Below, in pieces: positions 1 to 7,827 of a DNA stretch of 19,037 nucleotides. The stretch is from CAZIWX01 sp964543125 (GTDB lineage Bacteria; Fidelibacterota; UBA8477). A model generated the notes under the pieces. It was not told the origin of the DNA and made no database searches. It saw only the letters and a program-made list of their open reading frames with translations. Every line of letters begins with the position of its first letter. Within the stretch, counting starts at the first letter, position 1. The position numbers and the translations under genes were made by a program. The DNA is taken from the NCBI GenBank assembly GCA_964543125.1, contig CAZIWX010000046.1, positions 1 to 19,037 on the forward strand, given 5' to 3'.

Positions 1-1
1 G

Positions 2-826
2 GGTTTTTGTCCAAAGCCCGTATTTTTTGCGATTCTACGGTATCAACGGTGGCTTAAACTCAATCCTGGAGCGACACTGAAAGCGCAAGGGCGATATATT
101 CTGGAGTTATTGAAAGACTACAACATTCGCGACAGTAGCAAAGTGTATCCGGATGCCCGTTTGCGATTTTTTCTCGATACGGTATTTGCCGAAGCCAGCC
201 TGGTCGTGCGGGGACATCTGCGTAGCTGGATGAGCCAGCAACGCGAGCTCAGCCTGCCGGATTCGCGGCTCCAGTGGGAAATTCGCGAATTACTTACCAA
301 CCATGAACATTCCGAGTCTGAGATATATTTTTTAAAACGCCTGCCTCTACCGTATCTCAGTGGAGCCGACAGCATCGAGATTATTGCTAATCCGCAAACA
401 GGTATGCAGGATGTTGAGATTATGGTGTCCCGGCGGGATCAAAAAGGCAAAATATTCCATATTCGTAAGCCCATTAATCCCAAGGAAATTCTTAGATTAC
501 ATCGTCTTTTCAGTGAGGTAAATCTGGAAGTCCAATTCCGGGCCGAACACGAGTATCTATTGGCATTGAATGAAAACGGCCATGTGATTGGGGGTTTATT
601 TTATGAACCGGTCGATGCGGCCAATGTGTTCATGGACAAAATTGTCGTTTCCGGAACCTATACCGGGCGTGGCGTCAGCCGGGCATTGATGGATGAATTT
701 TTTGACCGAATGCGCAGCCGGGGTTTTGATGTAGTAACCACCGGATTTTACCAACCGAGCTATTTCTCCAAGTTGAGCTTCCGGGTAGAAAAGCAGTACG
801 ATGGTTTGGTAAAACAGTTGAATTGA
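2..826 (+). CDS. GNAT-family N-acetyltransferase, 3' part only (5' end outside window)
   Basis: The frame is open from the first bases of the window to a TGA at 824-826, so the true start lies upstream and the TTG at 110 is only an internal codon. About 274 residues are visible. The last 100 residues look like a GNAT acetyl-CoA binding fold: a beta strand reading NVFMDKIVVS is followed by the pyrophosphate-binding loop TGRGVSRALMDEF, then by the strand and helix DVVTTGFYQPSYFSKLSFR. The roughly 170 residues before this are charged, mainly helical-looking and not recognised. The acyl acceptor cannot be named; protein, amino acid or small-molecule acetylation are all possible. It converges on the citrate synthase gene, and no strong plus-strand terminator follows it. 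The family call is fairly safe from the loop motif; everything beyond that is unknown. Confidence 0.7.
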   Translation, partial: GFCPKPVFFAILRYQRWLKLNPGATLKAQGRYILELLKDYNIRDSSKVYPDARLRFFLDTVFAEASLVVRGHLRSWMSQQRELSLPDSRLQWEIRELLTNHEHSESEIYFLKRLPLPYLSGADSIEIIANPQTGMQDVEIMVSRRDQKGKIFHIRKPINPKEILRLHRLFSEVNLEVQFRAEHEYLLALNENGHVIGGLFYEPVDAANVFMDKIVVSGTYTGRGVSRALMDEFFDRMRSRGFDVVTTGFYQPSYFSKLSFRVEKQYDGLVKQLN

Positions 827-850
827 TCAGAAAAAGGTTCGCAATCTTTT

Positions 851-888
851 ACAAAAGACAAGGGACAGCCACATGACTGCCCCTCTTG
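851..888 (-). terminator. Rho-independent terminator of the citrate synthase gene
   Basis: Read on the minus strand, GGGGCAG and CTGTCCC pair (one G-U) around an 8-base loop. The stem extends through a flanking CAA/TTG with a small bulge, and a T-rich tail TCTTTTGT follows. It lies about 25 bases after the gltA stop. On the plus strand the stem has an A-C mismatch and no T-run, so it should act only on minus-strand transcripts. Confidence 0.6.
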
Positions 889-912
889 GCAGATCCTAAC
901 TAAGGAACGGTG

Positions 913-2211
913 TCAGATGAGTGACTTGATGTATTCAGTCGTCACCGATTTTGGACGCTCCAGAGGCAATCCAAGGGCACGATCCCACACTAGTGAGGAC
1001 AGCACTCCCATGGCACGGGAAACACCAAACAACACGGTGTAAAAATCATACTCGTGCATACCATAGTGGACTAACAGCACGCCCGAGTGAGCATCTACAT
1101 TAGGCCATGGATTTTTAGCTTTACCCTGTTCCATAAGAATATCCGGTGCGACTTCATAGATTGTACTCACAACCTGGAACAATTCGTCTTCCGGCAGATG
1201 TTTCAATGCGAATTCACGCTGCGCCATATAGCGCGGGTCGGTTTTCCGCAAAACGGCATGACCGTAACCCGGGATGACCTGCCCGGAGTTCAGGGTCTCC
1301 CATAAGGCTTTAACGACCTGGTCTTTACCGGGTACACCGCCACCCAGTTTTTTCTGAAGCGCCATGATCCAGCGGAGCACTTCCTGATTGGCCAGGCCAT
1401 GAAGTGGGCCTGCCAGGCCATTCATACCGGCCGCCAGACTGTAATAAGCATCGGATAATGCCGATCCTACCAAATGGGTTGTGTGAGCCGACACATTCCC
1501 ACCTTCATGATCCGCATGAATGGTGAGGTATAGCCGCATCAGCTCCCGGAACATCTTGTCGTCGAATCCCAACATGTGGGCAAAATTACCAGCCCAATCC
1601 AGTTCAGGCTTGGGGTCCGGCACCCGGCCGTCTTTGTAGGTACGCCGGTAAATGTAGGCTGCTAAGCGCGGCAAACGCGCCAGTAGGTTCATCGCATCTT
1701 CAAAAGTAGGATCCCAATATTCTTTTTTCCCCATGCCTGCCCGATATTTTTCAGCGAATATCGATTCAGTCTGCAGGGCTACAATACCCGCTGAAAATTG
1801 AGTCATGGGATGGGCCGTTTTCGGCATGGCATCCAAAACTTTGTAGATGTGAGCCGGTAAGTCAGCGCGTTGCGACCATTCTGCCGATACCTCCTTAACA
1901 TTCGCTTCAGTCGGTAATTCTCCCGTTAATAAGAGATAAAACAATCCCTCCGGTAAGGGTTCCTCACCTTCCGCGGCGTGCGGTAAAACTTTTTGTAATT
2001 CCGGAATCGTATACCCGCGGAACCGGATTCCTTCGTTGGGATCCAGCGCCGAGGTTTCAGTAACCATACACTTGATACCGCGCATTCCCCCGTAAGCTTG
2101 CGCGATGGTAACTTCGGAAATGACTTTGTCACCGTGATTTTTCCGGATGTCGGTCACTTCTTTGGCGAAACCGGGGATCTTTTCTACCAGTTTTTGCTTT
2201 AGCATACTCAT
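913..2211 (-). CDS. gltA: Citrate synthase, mitochondrial (eukaryotic) type
   Basis: This enzyme condenses oxaloacetate and acetyl-CoA to citrate, the entry step of the TCA cycle, in the cytoplasm. The 432-residue protein resembles animal mitochondrial citrate synthase more than the usual short or hexameric bacterial enzymes. It has HADHEGGNVSAH at 232-243, NGLAGPLHGLANQEVL at 264-279, IPGYGHAVLRKTDPRY at 313-328 and NVDAHSG at 371-377. By alignment to the pig enzyme, the catalytic triad His274, His320 and Asp375 corresponds to His271, His318 and Asp373 here. The ATG at 2211 is preceded by GGAGGT six bases upstream; a second in-frame ATG at 2205 is less well spaced. The gene stands alone, divergent from the dicarboxylate symporter, which would fit joint control of C4-acid uptake and TCA flux. 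A hairpin terminator follows the stop. The symbol gltA is used for function, not orthology to the E. coli enzyme. Confidence 0.95.
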   Translation of the reverse strand: MSMLKQKLVEKIPGFAKEVTDIRKNHGDKVISEVTIAQAYGGMRGIKCMVTETSALDPNEGIRFRGYTIPELQKVLPHAAEGEEPLPEGLFYLLLTGELPTEANVKEVSAEWSQRADLPAHIYKVLDAMPKTAHPMTQFSAGIVALQTESIFAEKYRAGMGKKEYWDPTFEDAMNLLARLPRLAAYIYRRTYKDGRVPDPKPELDWAGNFAHMLGFDDKMFRELMRLYLTIHADHEGGNVSAHTTHLVGSALSDAYYSLAAGMNGLAGPLHGLANQEVLRWIMALQKKLGGGVPGKDQVVKALWETLNSGQVIPGYGHAVLRKTDPRYMAQREFALKHLPEDELFQVVSTIYEVAPDILMEQGKAKNPWPNVDAHSGVLLVHYGMHEYDFYTVLFGVSRAMGVLSSLVWDRALGLPLERPKSVTTEYIKSLI

Positions 2212-2464
2212 ATTTATACCTCCGATTGTCGGTTCATTTTTGCATAACCAAGACTGCTATTTTCATGCCAACCAAGCATTTAGTTATATAATTCCTGCGA
2301 ATGGTGACTTCATTCATCACATTATATTTCACAGCATGACGCCAGTTATCCGGATTCAGGGAAGCCAAACCTTTCTGAATCCCCGGCTTGAAAAACGGAC
2401 CTGATCAACTATATTCACAGTGCTAATCAACGACTGCAACGGATGATCGGGAAGGAAGCTTGAG
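2212..2464. promoter_or_regulatory. Divergent promoter region between citrate synthase and symporter genes
   Basis: These 253 bases hold no gene. For the plus-strand symporter there is a perfect TATAAT at 2287-2292, with a poor -35 candidate ATGCCA 16 bases upstream, which would give a leader of about 165 bases. For the minus-strand citrate synthase there is a TTGGCA (2266-2271 on the complement) with only weak -10 matches near 2241-2247. The two proposed -35 elements overlap. No convincing sigma-54 or CRP site was seen. Both assignments are tentative. Confidence 0.35.
2352..2382. repeat. Inverted repeat in the symporter leader
   Basis: GGATTCAG at 2352-2359 is the exact reverse complement of CTGAATCC at 2375-2382. 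G-U pairs can extend the stem inward. It lies about 85 bases before the symporter ATG, inside the predicted leader if TATAAT at 2287 is the -10 box. It could be an operator or an mRNA hairpin; no T-run follows it. Confidence 0.45.
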
Positions 2465-3694
2465 ATGAAACTCAAACTGCACTGGCAAATTATTAGCGCG
2501 ATGATATTGGGGGTCATTTTTGCACTCAGTCTGGGTCCGAATTCAACCTTCGTCGCACCGCTAGGCCACATTTTCATCCGGCTTCTGAAAATGGTGATCG
2601 TACCCTTGGTCCTGACCTCTATCATGGCCGGGGTCGCCAGTGTGGGTAATTCGAAAAGCCTGGGTCGACTGGGACTCAAAACCATATCCTATTATATCAT
2701 GACCAGCCTTTTTGCCATTCTTATCGGATTGGTTTTGGTAAACCTGATTGCTCCGGGTAAAGGAGTTGAATTGAACTCCACTCAGGACATTTCCTTCCAG
2801 GATCTGAATAAGCCGGACTCGCTCACAGACATTTTCGTGCGCATGATCCCGGAGAATCCGGTGGGAGCCGCTGCCAATGGCGATATACTGGGACTTATTT
2901 TCTTTGCCATTGTCTTCGGAGCAGTCCTTACCAAAGTCCCCAAGCGGTACGGGGACATATTAATTCCATTCATCGACGCTTTTTTCCAAGCCATGATGAA
3001 ACTGACCGGATACATCATCAAATTGGCGCCGATTGGAGTTTTTGGTCTCATTGTCAATGCCATAAACGCTACGGGCTTTGAACTGTTCAAGGCCGTAGGT
3101 AAGTATATGGTGACCATTGCTTTGGGTTTGTCAATTCACTTCCTGGTCGTCCTGCCATTGATCATCTGGGTGTTTACAAAGCGAAGTCCGGTAAAGCATT
3201 TTAAAAATATGGCCAATGCCCTCGTCACCGCATTTTCCACCTCTTCCAGTTCCGTTACGCTACCCGTAACCATGGATTGTGTTGAGTCCCAGGCAGGCGT
3301 TTCCAACAAGATCAGCAGTTTTGTCCTACCCATGGGCGCTACCATCAATATGGATGGAACCGCATTATACGAGTGCGCCGGTGTGCTGTTTATTGCTCAG
3401 GTAATGGGTGTGGATTTATCTATTGCCCAGCAATTAATCGTTGTGGTAACAGCTTTGCTGGCTTCCATCGGTGCGGCCGGGATTCCTTCGGCCGGATTGG
3501 TCATGATCTTCATCGTGTTGAAGGCTGTGGGGCTTGAAGGTCCAACCGTCGCTATGATCGTAGGCACGATGCTCGCGGTGGATCGGCCGCTGGACATGTA
3601 CCGAACCATGGTGAATATTTTCAGCGATTCCGTGGGCGCCGTCGTTATCGCCAACTCGGAAGGCGAGATTTCCAAGACCAATGTGAGCGACTGA
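2465..3694 (+). CDS. Dicarboxylate / acidic amino acid:cation symporter (DAACS family)
   Basis: This is a secondary transporter of the inner membrane in the GltP/DctA/GltPh family, which takes up aspartate, glutamate or C4-dicarboxylates with sodium or protons. The 409 residues match the usual family length. Visible signatures are the serine-rich hairpin SSSSVTLP around 260-267, NMDGTALYE at 295-303, the second re-entrant hairpin AAGIPSAG at 337-344, and DRPLDMYRTMVNIFSDS at 373-389. Asp377, Arg380 and Asn384 occupy the positions of GltPh Asp394, Arg397 and Asn401. The Arg is the residue that pairs with a substrate side-chain carboxylate, so an acidic substrate is expected and a neutral amino acid is unlikely. 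Sodium versus proton coupling cannot be told. The ATG at 2465 has GGAAGGA about nine bases upstream. It diverges from citrate synthase, which suggests dicarboxylate supply to the TCA cycle (inference). No terminator of its own was seen before the structured RNA downstream. Confidence 0.9.
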   Translation: MKLKLHWQIISAMILGVIFALSLGPNSTFVAPLGHIFIRLLKMVIVPLVLTSIMAGVASVGNSKSLGRLGLKTISYYIMTSLFAILIGLVLVNLIAPGKGVELNSTQDISFQDLNKPDSLTDIFVRMIPENPVGAAANGDILGLIFFAIVFGAVLTKVPKRYGDILIPFIDAFFQAMMKLTGYIIKLAPIGVFGLIVNAINATGFELFKAVGKYMVTIALGLSIHFLVVLPLIIWVFTKRSPVKHFKNMANALVTAFSTSSSSVTLPVTMDCVESQAGVSNKISSFVLPMGATINMDGTALYECAGVLFIAQVMGVDLSIAQQLIVVVTALLASIGAAGIPSAGLVMIFIVLKAVGLEGPTVAMIVGTMLAVDRPLDMYRTMVNIFSDSVGAVVIANSEGEISKTNVSD

Positions 3695-3759
3695 TCACAT
3701 TCCCCAAGATCACTGTTGAAATAAAGTGTTCCATCAACCGGTTAACGTTAAATTCAGGG

Positions 3760-3765
3760 TATGCT
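3760..3765 (+). promoter_or_regulatory. ssrS: Candidate -10 box for the structured RNA
   Basis: TATGCT sits seven bases upstream of position 3772, just before the 5' strand of the RNA's closing stem. No good -35 was found 16-18 bases upstream, so the promoter is weakly supported by sequence. Its placement relative to the structured RNA is the main argument for it. Confidence 0.35.
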
Positions 3766-3771
3766 TTTTGG

Positions 3772-3957
3772 AAGCTTTGCCCGCAATGGTCACTGGTCAT
3801 TATTGAACCAACACCAAGAACACGGGAGCTAATCTCCGGTTTGGAAAACAGGCCTTCCCCTCTCCGTTGGGGTCAAGGAAGTTTGAAGTAATTGGGACGC
3901 CCCCACCGTAAAGGCACGGGTTCTTGAACGCCACACTATTGCGGGCATTCTTTTTTT
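3772..3957 (+). ncRNA. ssrS: Structured small RNA, probable 6S RNA
   Basis: This is a roughly 180-nt RNA in the gap between the convergent symporter and hflX genes. Positions 3778-3790 pair with 3935-3947 over 13 base pairs (one G-U), and the 3' strand runs straight into TTCTTTTTTT at 3948-3957. The closing stem therefore doubles as a terminator and fixes the plus strand. Inside, 3815-3821 (CAAGAAC) pairs with 3920-3926. Alternative local hairpins are 3825-3828/3834-3837, 3853-3860/3869-3878 with a two-base bulge, and 3906-3909/3916-3919. The length, the long closing stem between both ends, and the 3' order GGGUUC..GAAC-GCCACAC-GCGGGCAU resemble the 6S RNA 3' region as I remember it (GGGUUCAAGG, then GCUACAC, then GCGGCAU). 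6S RNA binds sigma-70 RNA polymerase and mimics an open promoter. The fold above is more branched than the classic 6S rod, so a novel RNA remains possible. SRP RNA, tmRNA and RNase P motifs were not found. Confidence 0.55.
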
Positions 3958-3988
3958 ACGATTTAAAGCTTGGGTTAAGTCTGGATTG

Positions 3989-5269
3989 TCAGTGCGCTGA
4001 TGCAAACTGCTTTTCAATATTCTCTAGCACGACCCGGCGACCTTTTACCTTCACCTGAATGCCATGCGCCAGATATTTGGTCTCCAGTACATCGGAAACG
4101 CTGTGAAGGTAGGCCAGTAATTTTTGCTGATCGTACGTGAGTAGCCATTCCCGGGTAGTATGAGTCTGCCGGATGGTTTCCAGAATCCTTGATTCCAACG
4201 TGTGAATATTAATTTCCCGTAAGACCGAAATTGGCAGGGCAGCCGGAAATTGGCGCAGCACCGAAGTAAAGGTTTCCTGATCCCGGATGGCATCAATTTT
4301 ATTAAATATGGTTAGCGTGGTCCGGTCTCTTACACCTAATTCATATAAAACATGATTCACGGTTTCCAAATGCTTTTCATGGTTAGGGCTGCTGATATCG
4401 ATCACCTTGAGGATTAATTCGGCATCATCCACTTCCTGCAGCGTGGATTTGAAAGAGGCGATCAGATCATGGGGCAATTTCCGGATAAAGCCCACGGTAT
4501 CACTTAACAGAAGTTGGAAGCCTTCCAACTCAATGGTTCGAACGGTCGTGTCCAGCGTAGCAAACAGCTTATCTTCCACCGGCACCCGGGCATCCGTCAA
4601 TAGATTCATCAACGACGATTTACCGGCATTGGTATACCCAACCAAGGCAACTTTATAAATATCCTTGCGGTTCTTACGGCGCGTAGCACGCTGTTGCTCG
4701 ATTTTAGAGAGATCTTTTTTCAACCTTGAAATTCGGTGTCTAATGAATCGCCGGTCAATCTCGATCTGGGTTTCACCTGGTCCCCCCCGAGTGCCAATTC
4801 CACCTTTCTGGCGTTCCAGATGTGTCCAATGGCGCGTTAGCCGGGGCAATAAATATTCCCAATGCGCCAATTCCACTTGTGTTTTTGCTTCCCGGGTACG
4901 GGCATGACGGGCAAAAATGTCTAAAATTAAATACCCGCGATCGATGATCTTGGTGTTTTTCATGAGGTTCTGCAGATTTTTCACCTGCGCCGGTGATAAC
5001 TCATCATCGAAAATGACCAGATCAGCCTCCAGCAGGTTTACCTTGGCCGCGATTTCCTCAGCTTTGCCGCGTCCCACATAATAAGCACTGTCGATGCCGG
5101 AACGATTCTGAATGACGGCGCCAACGACCTCGCCACCGGCCGTGGCGGTGAGTTTCGTCAATTCCGCCAGGTTGTCCTCCACTTCCAAATCGCTTTGAAA
5201 CGGATGAATAACACCTACCAGCAGGACCCGTTCAACCGGAAGTTTTGTTTCAATTAATTCTGTCGCCAT
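3989..5269 (-). CDS. hflX: Ribosome-associated GTPase HflX
   Basis: HflX binds the 50S subunit and splits stalled or stressed 70S ribosomes using GTP. The order is the N-terminal HflX domain (about 1-150), the conserved linker GGIGTRGGPGETQIEIDRR (156 onward), then the G domain. The G domain has G1 GYTNAGKS at 211-218, G3 DTVGF at 257-261 and G4 NKID at 323-326, followed by a short C-terminal domain. I chose the ATG at 5269, not the longest-frame start at 5341. It gives 426 residues, the E. coli length. The extra 24 N-terminal residues are unlike HflX and lie entirely over the end of the preceding gene, and AAGGA lies about ten bases upstream of 5269. The gene overlaps the end of the BatA-like gene by 16 bases, so translation may be coupled. 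It is the last gene of the yajC-to-hflX series. Confidence 0.93.
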   Translation of the reverse strand: MATELIETKLPVERVLLVGVIHPFQSDLEVEDNLAELTKLTATAGGEVVGAVIQNRSGIDSAYYVGRGKAEEIAAKVNLLEADLVIFDDELSPAQVKNLQNLMKNTKIIDRGYLILDIFARHARTREAKTQVELAHWEYLLPRLTRHWTHLERQKGGIGTRGGPGETQIEIDRRFIRHRISRLKKDLSKIEQQRATRRKNRKDIYKVALVGYTNAGKSSLMNLLTDARVPVEDKLFATLDTTVRTIELEGFQLLLSDTVGFIRKLPHDLIASFKSTLQEVDDAELILKVIDISSPNHEKHLETVNHVLYELGVRDRTTLTIFNKIDAIRDQETFTSVLRQFPAALPISVLREINIHTLESRILETIRQTHTTREWLLTYDQQKLLAYLHSVSDVLETKYLAHGIQVKVKGRRVVLENIEKQFASAH

Positions 5270-7221
5270 CCCCGCGGTATCCTTGCTACAGTATTTTCTG
5301 CTAAAAATATCATTAATGCCAAAAGTAACAACCCTGGCCATAGCGGACTTCCCTGGCGGCTAGTTAATACCTGGTCCACCAAGTCTGATTGAGTGTTCAA
5401 TCGGACTGTACCGGGAATATCAAAAGCGCTGGAATCGACCGAAGCTGGAATAGCTTCAGCCGGATCAATATTCACGGCTATCACATCAAGTTCCTGCGAT
5501 CCCCGATACAGCCGATAGAAACCCGGTTGCCTTGTTTCATTATAAGCCAAATGTCCAGCGCTGTCCGGCTGGATGAAGCGTGATCGGCCATCGGGAATTT
5601 GTACCTGAAGCGGTTTATTTTCAAGTTGGGCTATCATTTTGAATTCAATCGGATCACCCACGCTGCGATTAAAATGGGCAATATCCAATTCCGGCAATGC
5701 ACCCTGAATCAACTGCATCAGCAGGGCGGGGAAGACCCCCAGCACCGGCCAGTTGGAGCCGGCCGGATCCAGCTCAGTATTCAACCAGATCAAACGGCCT
5801 TTACCTAATTTCTTAACACTGAGTAAGGGTGTATCGTCTCCAAATGTCAGCCAGGATTCACCTGTCCCGTTAGTATTTTCCAGCAAATAGCGTTGTTTAA
5901 TCACGAGACGCCGATTTTGTAGAATATCCTGCAGCGGAAGTTGTGGGAATGCTCGTTCGCCCACCCGGGTCATTTTCACCGGAAATCCAAATTCAGCCCT
6001 GTCTTGGTGGACAGCCACCGGAATATCAAAGGGCATGTGCCATGCTGATTTGATTGCGCCGATGAGAATGACCTGACCGCCTTTGTGTACAAACCGGACC
6101 AAATTTTTAATCTGATAAGTTGACAGTTCCTGATTTGTCTCCCAAATCAGGGTCTTTAGCTGCTGTAAATTCAAACCATCGGCCGCACCGCCGTTAATAA
6201 CTTTCAGTTTAATGTTATAAGACTGTTGGGCTAGCACGCGGCTTAATATATACCAAATATCCGGTTGATGAGGGCCGGCAATGACGCCAACTTCGATTTT
6301 TGTACCGGGCTGCAACACGAAGTAACGGCGGTTGTTGTAATTTGCAGCGTCAGGTGTGAAAGCTAAATAGCCTTCCTGCGCACGTCGGCCTTCAATTTGA
6401 CCTTTCATGTCAACCGTGACCGGCCCGGCGGTGTTATGATTCAATAAAACCTGATTTACCCGATGCTCATTTACCCATAATTCCAGCGGTTCGTCTTGCA
6501 TTGGGTCCAGATTGGTTGCTACAGCCACCTGGAGCGAATATTCATCACCCGGCTGAAAAACATTAGAAGGAAGCTTGATATGGGTAATGCCCTTATCCGT
6601 TTCACCGGTGAGAGGTACAATTCCCACCCACCAGTCGGGTGCGAGAGAATCCAGGGTCGCAGGAGCTAACTGTCCATCCGTCACGAGGATCAACTCACGC
6701 CGGGCATAATCTCTGATGGGAAAATGAGACCGTAAGAATTGATTTAAATGGACTATCACCGGTACCGACCAGGTCGGTTGAATAGCCTGAGGATCAGTAA
6801 CAATGGTGGAATCACCCCAGCCCAGGAAGTTGACTTCGCTTTGTTGCTGGTCCAGGGCAGATAACCGGCTCAAAACCGGTTGGATGTTTTCATGTTCAAA
6901 CGCCCAGCGCAGGGATGCGGTATTATCTACCAAGACAACCGTGAGTGTTTGGGGACGCGTGGCCAGGGTAAATCCGAAGCCGGATTGAATGGTTGGCCGG
7001 GCGAAAGCGAGGATCAATACCAAAATGAGCAGCGTTCGTAAAACAAGGAGGATCAACTGCTTGATATTGAAGGTTTTAAGGGCATCCTGTTCCAGAGCCT
7101 TAAGGAATCGAAGAGAAGAGAAATCCACCCGTTTTGCCTTCCGCTTTGACAAAAGGTGGATGATGACAGGCAACAAGATTGCCGGTAAAAACCAGAGTGC
7201 GTAGCTATTTAGAAAGGTCAT
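5254..7221 (-). CDS. BatA-like membrane protein with degenerate von Willebrand A domain
   Basis: This 655-residue inner-membrane protein has several recognisable parts. Residues 1-78 match the aerotolerance regulator (BatA) N-terminal domain: a first membrane segment (about 8-24), the signature HLLSKRKAKRVDFSSLRFL at 22-40, and a second segment (about 56-74) ending FARP. A VWA-like fold follows, with VVLVDNTAS at 95-103 and ILVTDG at 178-183. The metal site reads DxTxS instead of DxSxS, so metal binding may be weakened. Residues about 305-420 look like a glutamine-amidotransferase-like Rossmann region (for example HKGGQVILIG) without an obvious catalytic Cys. A C-terminal membrane segment (about 630-648) closes the protein. 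The usual Bat partners (MoxR ATPase, DUF58 protein, further Bat proteins) are absent nearby. It lies between the SEC59-type kinase and hflX. Its role is unknown; an envelope function is an inference. Confidence 0.75.
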   Translation of the reverse strand: MTFLNSYALWFLPAILLPVIIHLLSKRKAKRVDFSSLRFLKALEQDALKTFNIKQLILLVLRTLLILVLILAFARPTIQSGFGFTLATRPQTLTVVLVDNTASLRWAFEHENIQPVLSRLSALDQQQSEVNFLGWGDSTIVTDPQAIQPTWSVPVIVHLNQFLRSHFPIRDYARRELILVTDGQLAPATLDSLAPDWWVGIVPLTGETDKGITHIKLPSNVFQPGDEYSLQVAVATNLDPMQDEPLELWVNEHRVNQVLLNHNTAGPVTVDMKGQIEGRRAQEGYLAFTPDAANYNNRRYFVLQPGTKIEVGVIAGPHQPDIWYILSRVLAQQSYNIKLKVINGGAADGLNLQQLKTLIWETNQELSTYQIKNLVRFVHKGGQVILIGAIKSAWHMPFDIPVAVHQDRAEFGFPVKMTRVGERAFPQLPLQDILQNRRLVIKQRYLLENTNGTGESWLTFGDDTPLLSVKKLGKGRLIWLNTELDPAGSNWPVLGVFPALLMQLIQGALPELDIAHFNRSVGDPIEFKMIAQLENKPLQVQIPDGRSRFIQPDSAGHLAYNETRQPGFYRLYRGSQELDVIAVNIDPAEAIPASVDSSAFDIPGTVRLNTQSDLVDQVLTSRQGSPLWPGLLLLALMIFLAENTVARIPRGWRQN

Positions 7222-7248
7222 TGAATTAGATAACGCCGGAATAAGCTA

Positions 7249-7827
7249 TCAAAGGGCCATGAATAGCGAGATGGTAGCCGCCACTGCCAGAGGAATGGTA
7301 ATATTATCATCGATATAGTTAATGAGGGCTTCCACAATTGTTCCGATCGCGGCAGCTCCGAATTTCCCGATCCAGGGAATATTCGGAAATAGTGCTAATA
7401 GCCCTAACGAAACAATAAAAAAGGCAGTGCTGCCCTCCAGACTTTTATTCCCCAGTCGATGCTTCCCGCAGGGAATGCCAACCAGGGCCGCCGCCGTATC
7501 ACTTACCGCCAATACAAGTAACGCCGGTATGGCCACCATTTTGGGAAATAATGCGATCACTACCAGATTTCCCAGAAACACAAATGCCGCACCGGTAAGA
7601 CGATCGGTTTCATGGGAGCGGATGGCCAGTCCGAAGATTGGTTTAAGCAACCCACTCAACACGGAACCCCGCAATCTCAGGTATTCCACCGTAAAAAACA
7701 CTAAAGCAATCACCGTCATGATGCCTGTCATGGTATGGCGTTGAAACCAGAAATAATAGGCTACCGGAAAGATGGCTGAAGAGAGGTGAATCAACTTTCG
7801 GTTTATTTCGACTTTAGTGAGTTTCAA
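7249..7827 (-). CDS. SEC59/DGK1/VTE5-type lipid (polyprenol, diacylglycerol or phytol) kinase
   Basis: This is a 192-residue polytopic membrane protein of the dolichol kinase / phosphatidate cytidylyltransferase-like family, whose characterised members are CTP-dependent lipid kinases. The N-terminal RKLIHLSSAI at 10-19 is followed by hydrophobic segments and the family motifs SDTAAALVG at 109-117, GNKSLEGS at 126-133 and DDNITIPL at 173-180. It starts with TTG at 7827, whose last two bases are shared with the TGA stop of rpe, so translation is probably coupled. The next in-frame Met is far inside the first membrane segments. The lipid substrate cannot be read from sequence: undecaprenol, diacylglycerol or an isoprenoid alcohol such as phytol are all possible. 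Its place downstream of the PASTA protein and rpe fits envelope lipid recycling, which is an inference. Confidence 0.8.
   Translation of the reverse strand: MKLTKVEINRKLIHLSSAIFPVAYYFWFQRHTMTGIMTVIALVFFTVEYLRLRGSVLSGLLKPIFGLAIRSHETDRLTGAAFVFLGNLVVIALFPKMVAIPALLVLAVSDTAAALVGIPCGKHRLGNKSLEGSTAFFIVSLGLLALFPNIPWIGKFGAAAIGTIVEALINYIDDNITIPLAVAATISLFMAL

Noticed and set aside
836..848. GGTTCGCAATC as a tRNA T-arm
   Set aside because: No acceptor, D-arm or anticodon stems can be built around it.
2310..2335. CRP-like TCACA repeats upstream of the symporter
   Set aside because: The two TCACA copies are direct and not inverted, with wrong spacing for a CRP dyad.
3772..3957. SRP RNA, tmRNA, RNase P RNA or cobalamin riboswitch as identity of the structured RNA
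   Set aside because: The SRP GGAAGGAAGCAGCC-like loop, a tmRNA tag and T-arm, and the RNase P core motifs are absent; the RNA is too short for RNase P and no plus-strand gene follows that a riboswitch could control.
3829..4017. Minus-strand ORF of 62 codons over the structured RNA and the hflX 3' end
   Set aside because: It has no SD, overlaps hflX, and reads through the paired segments of the RNA element; the composition looks like translated noncoding RNA.
7322..7744. Plus-strand ORF of 140 codons opposite the SEC59-type kinase
   Set aside because: It lies wholly over a gene with clear family motifs on the other strand and has protein-unlike composition.
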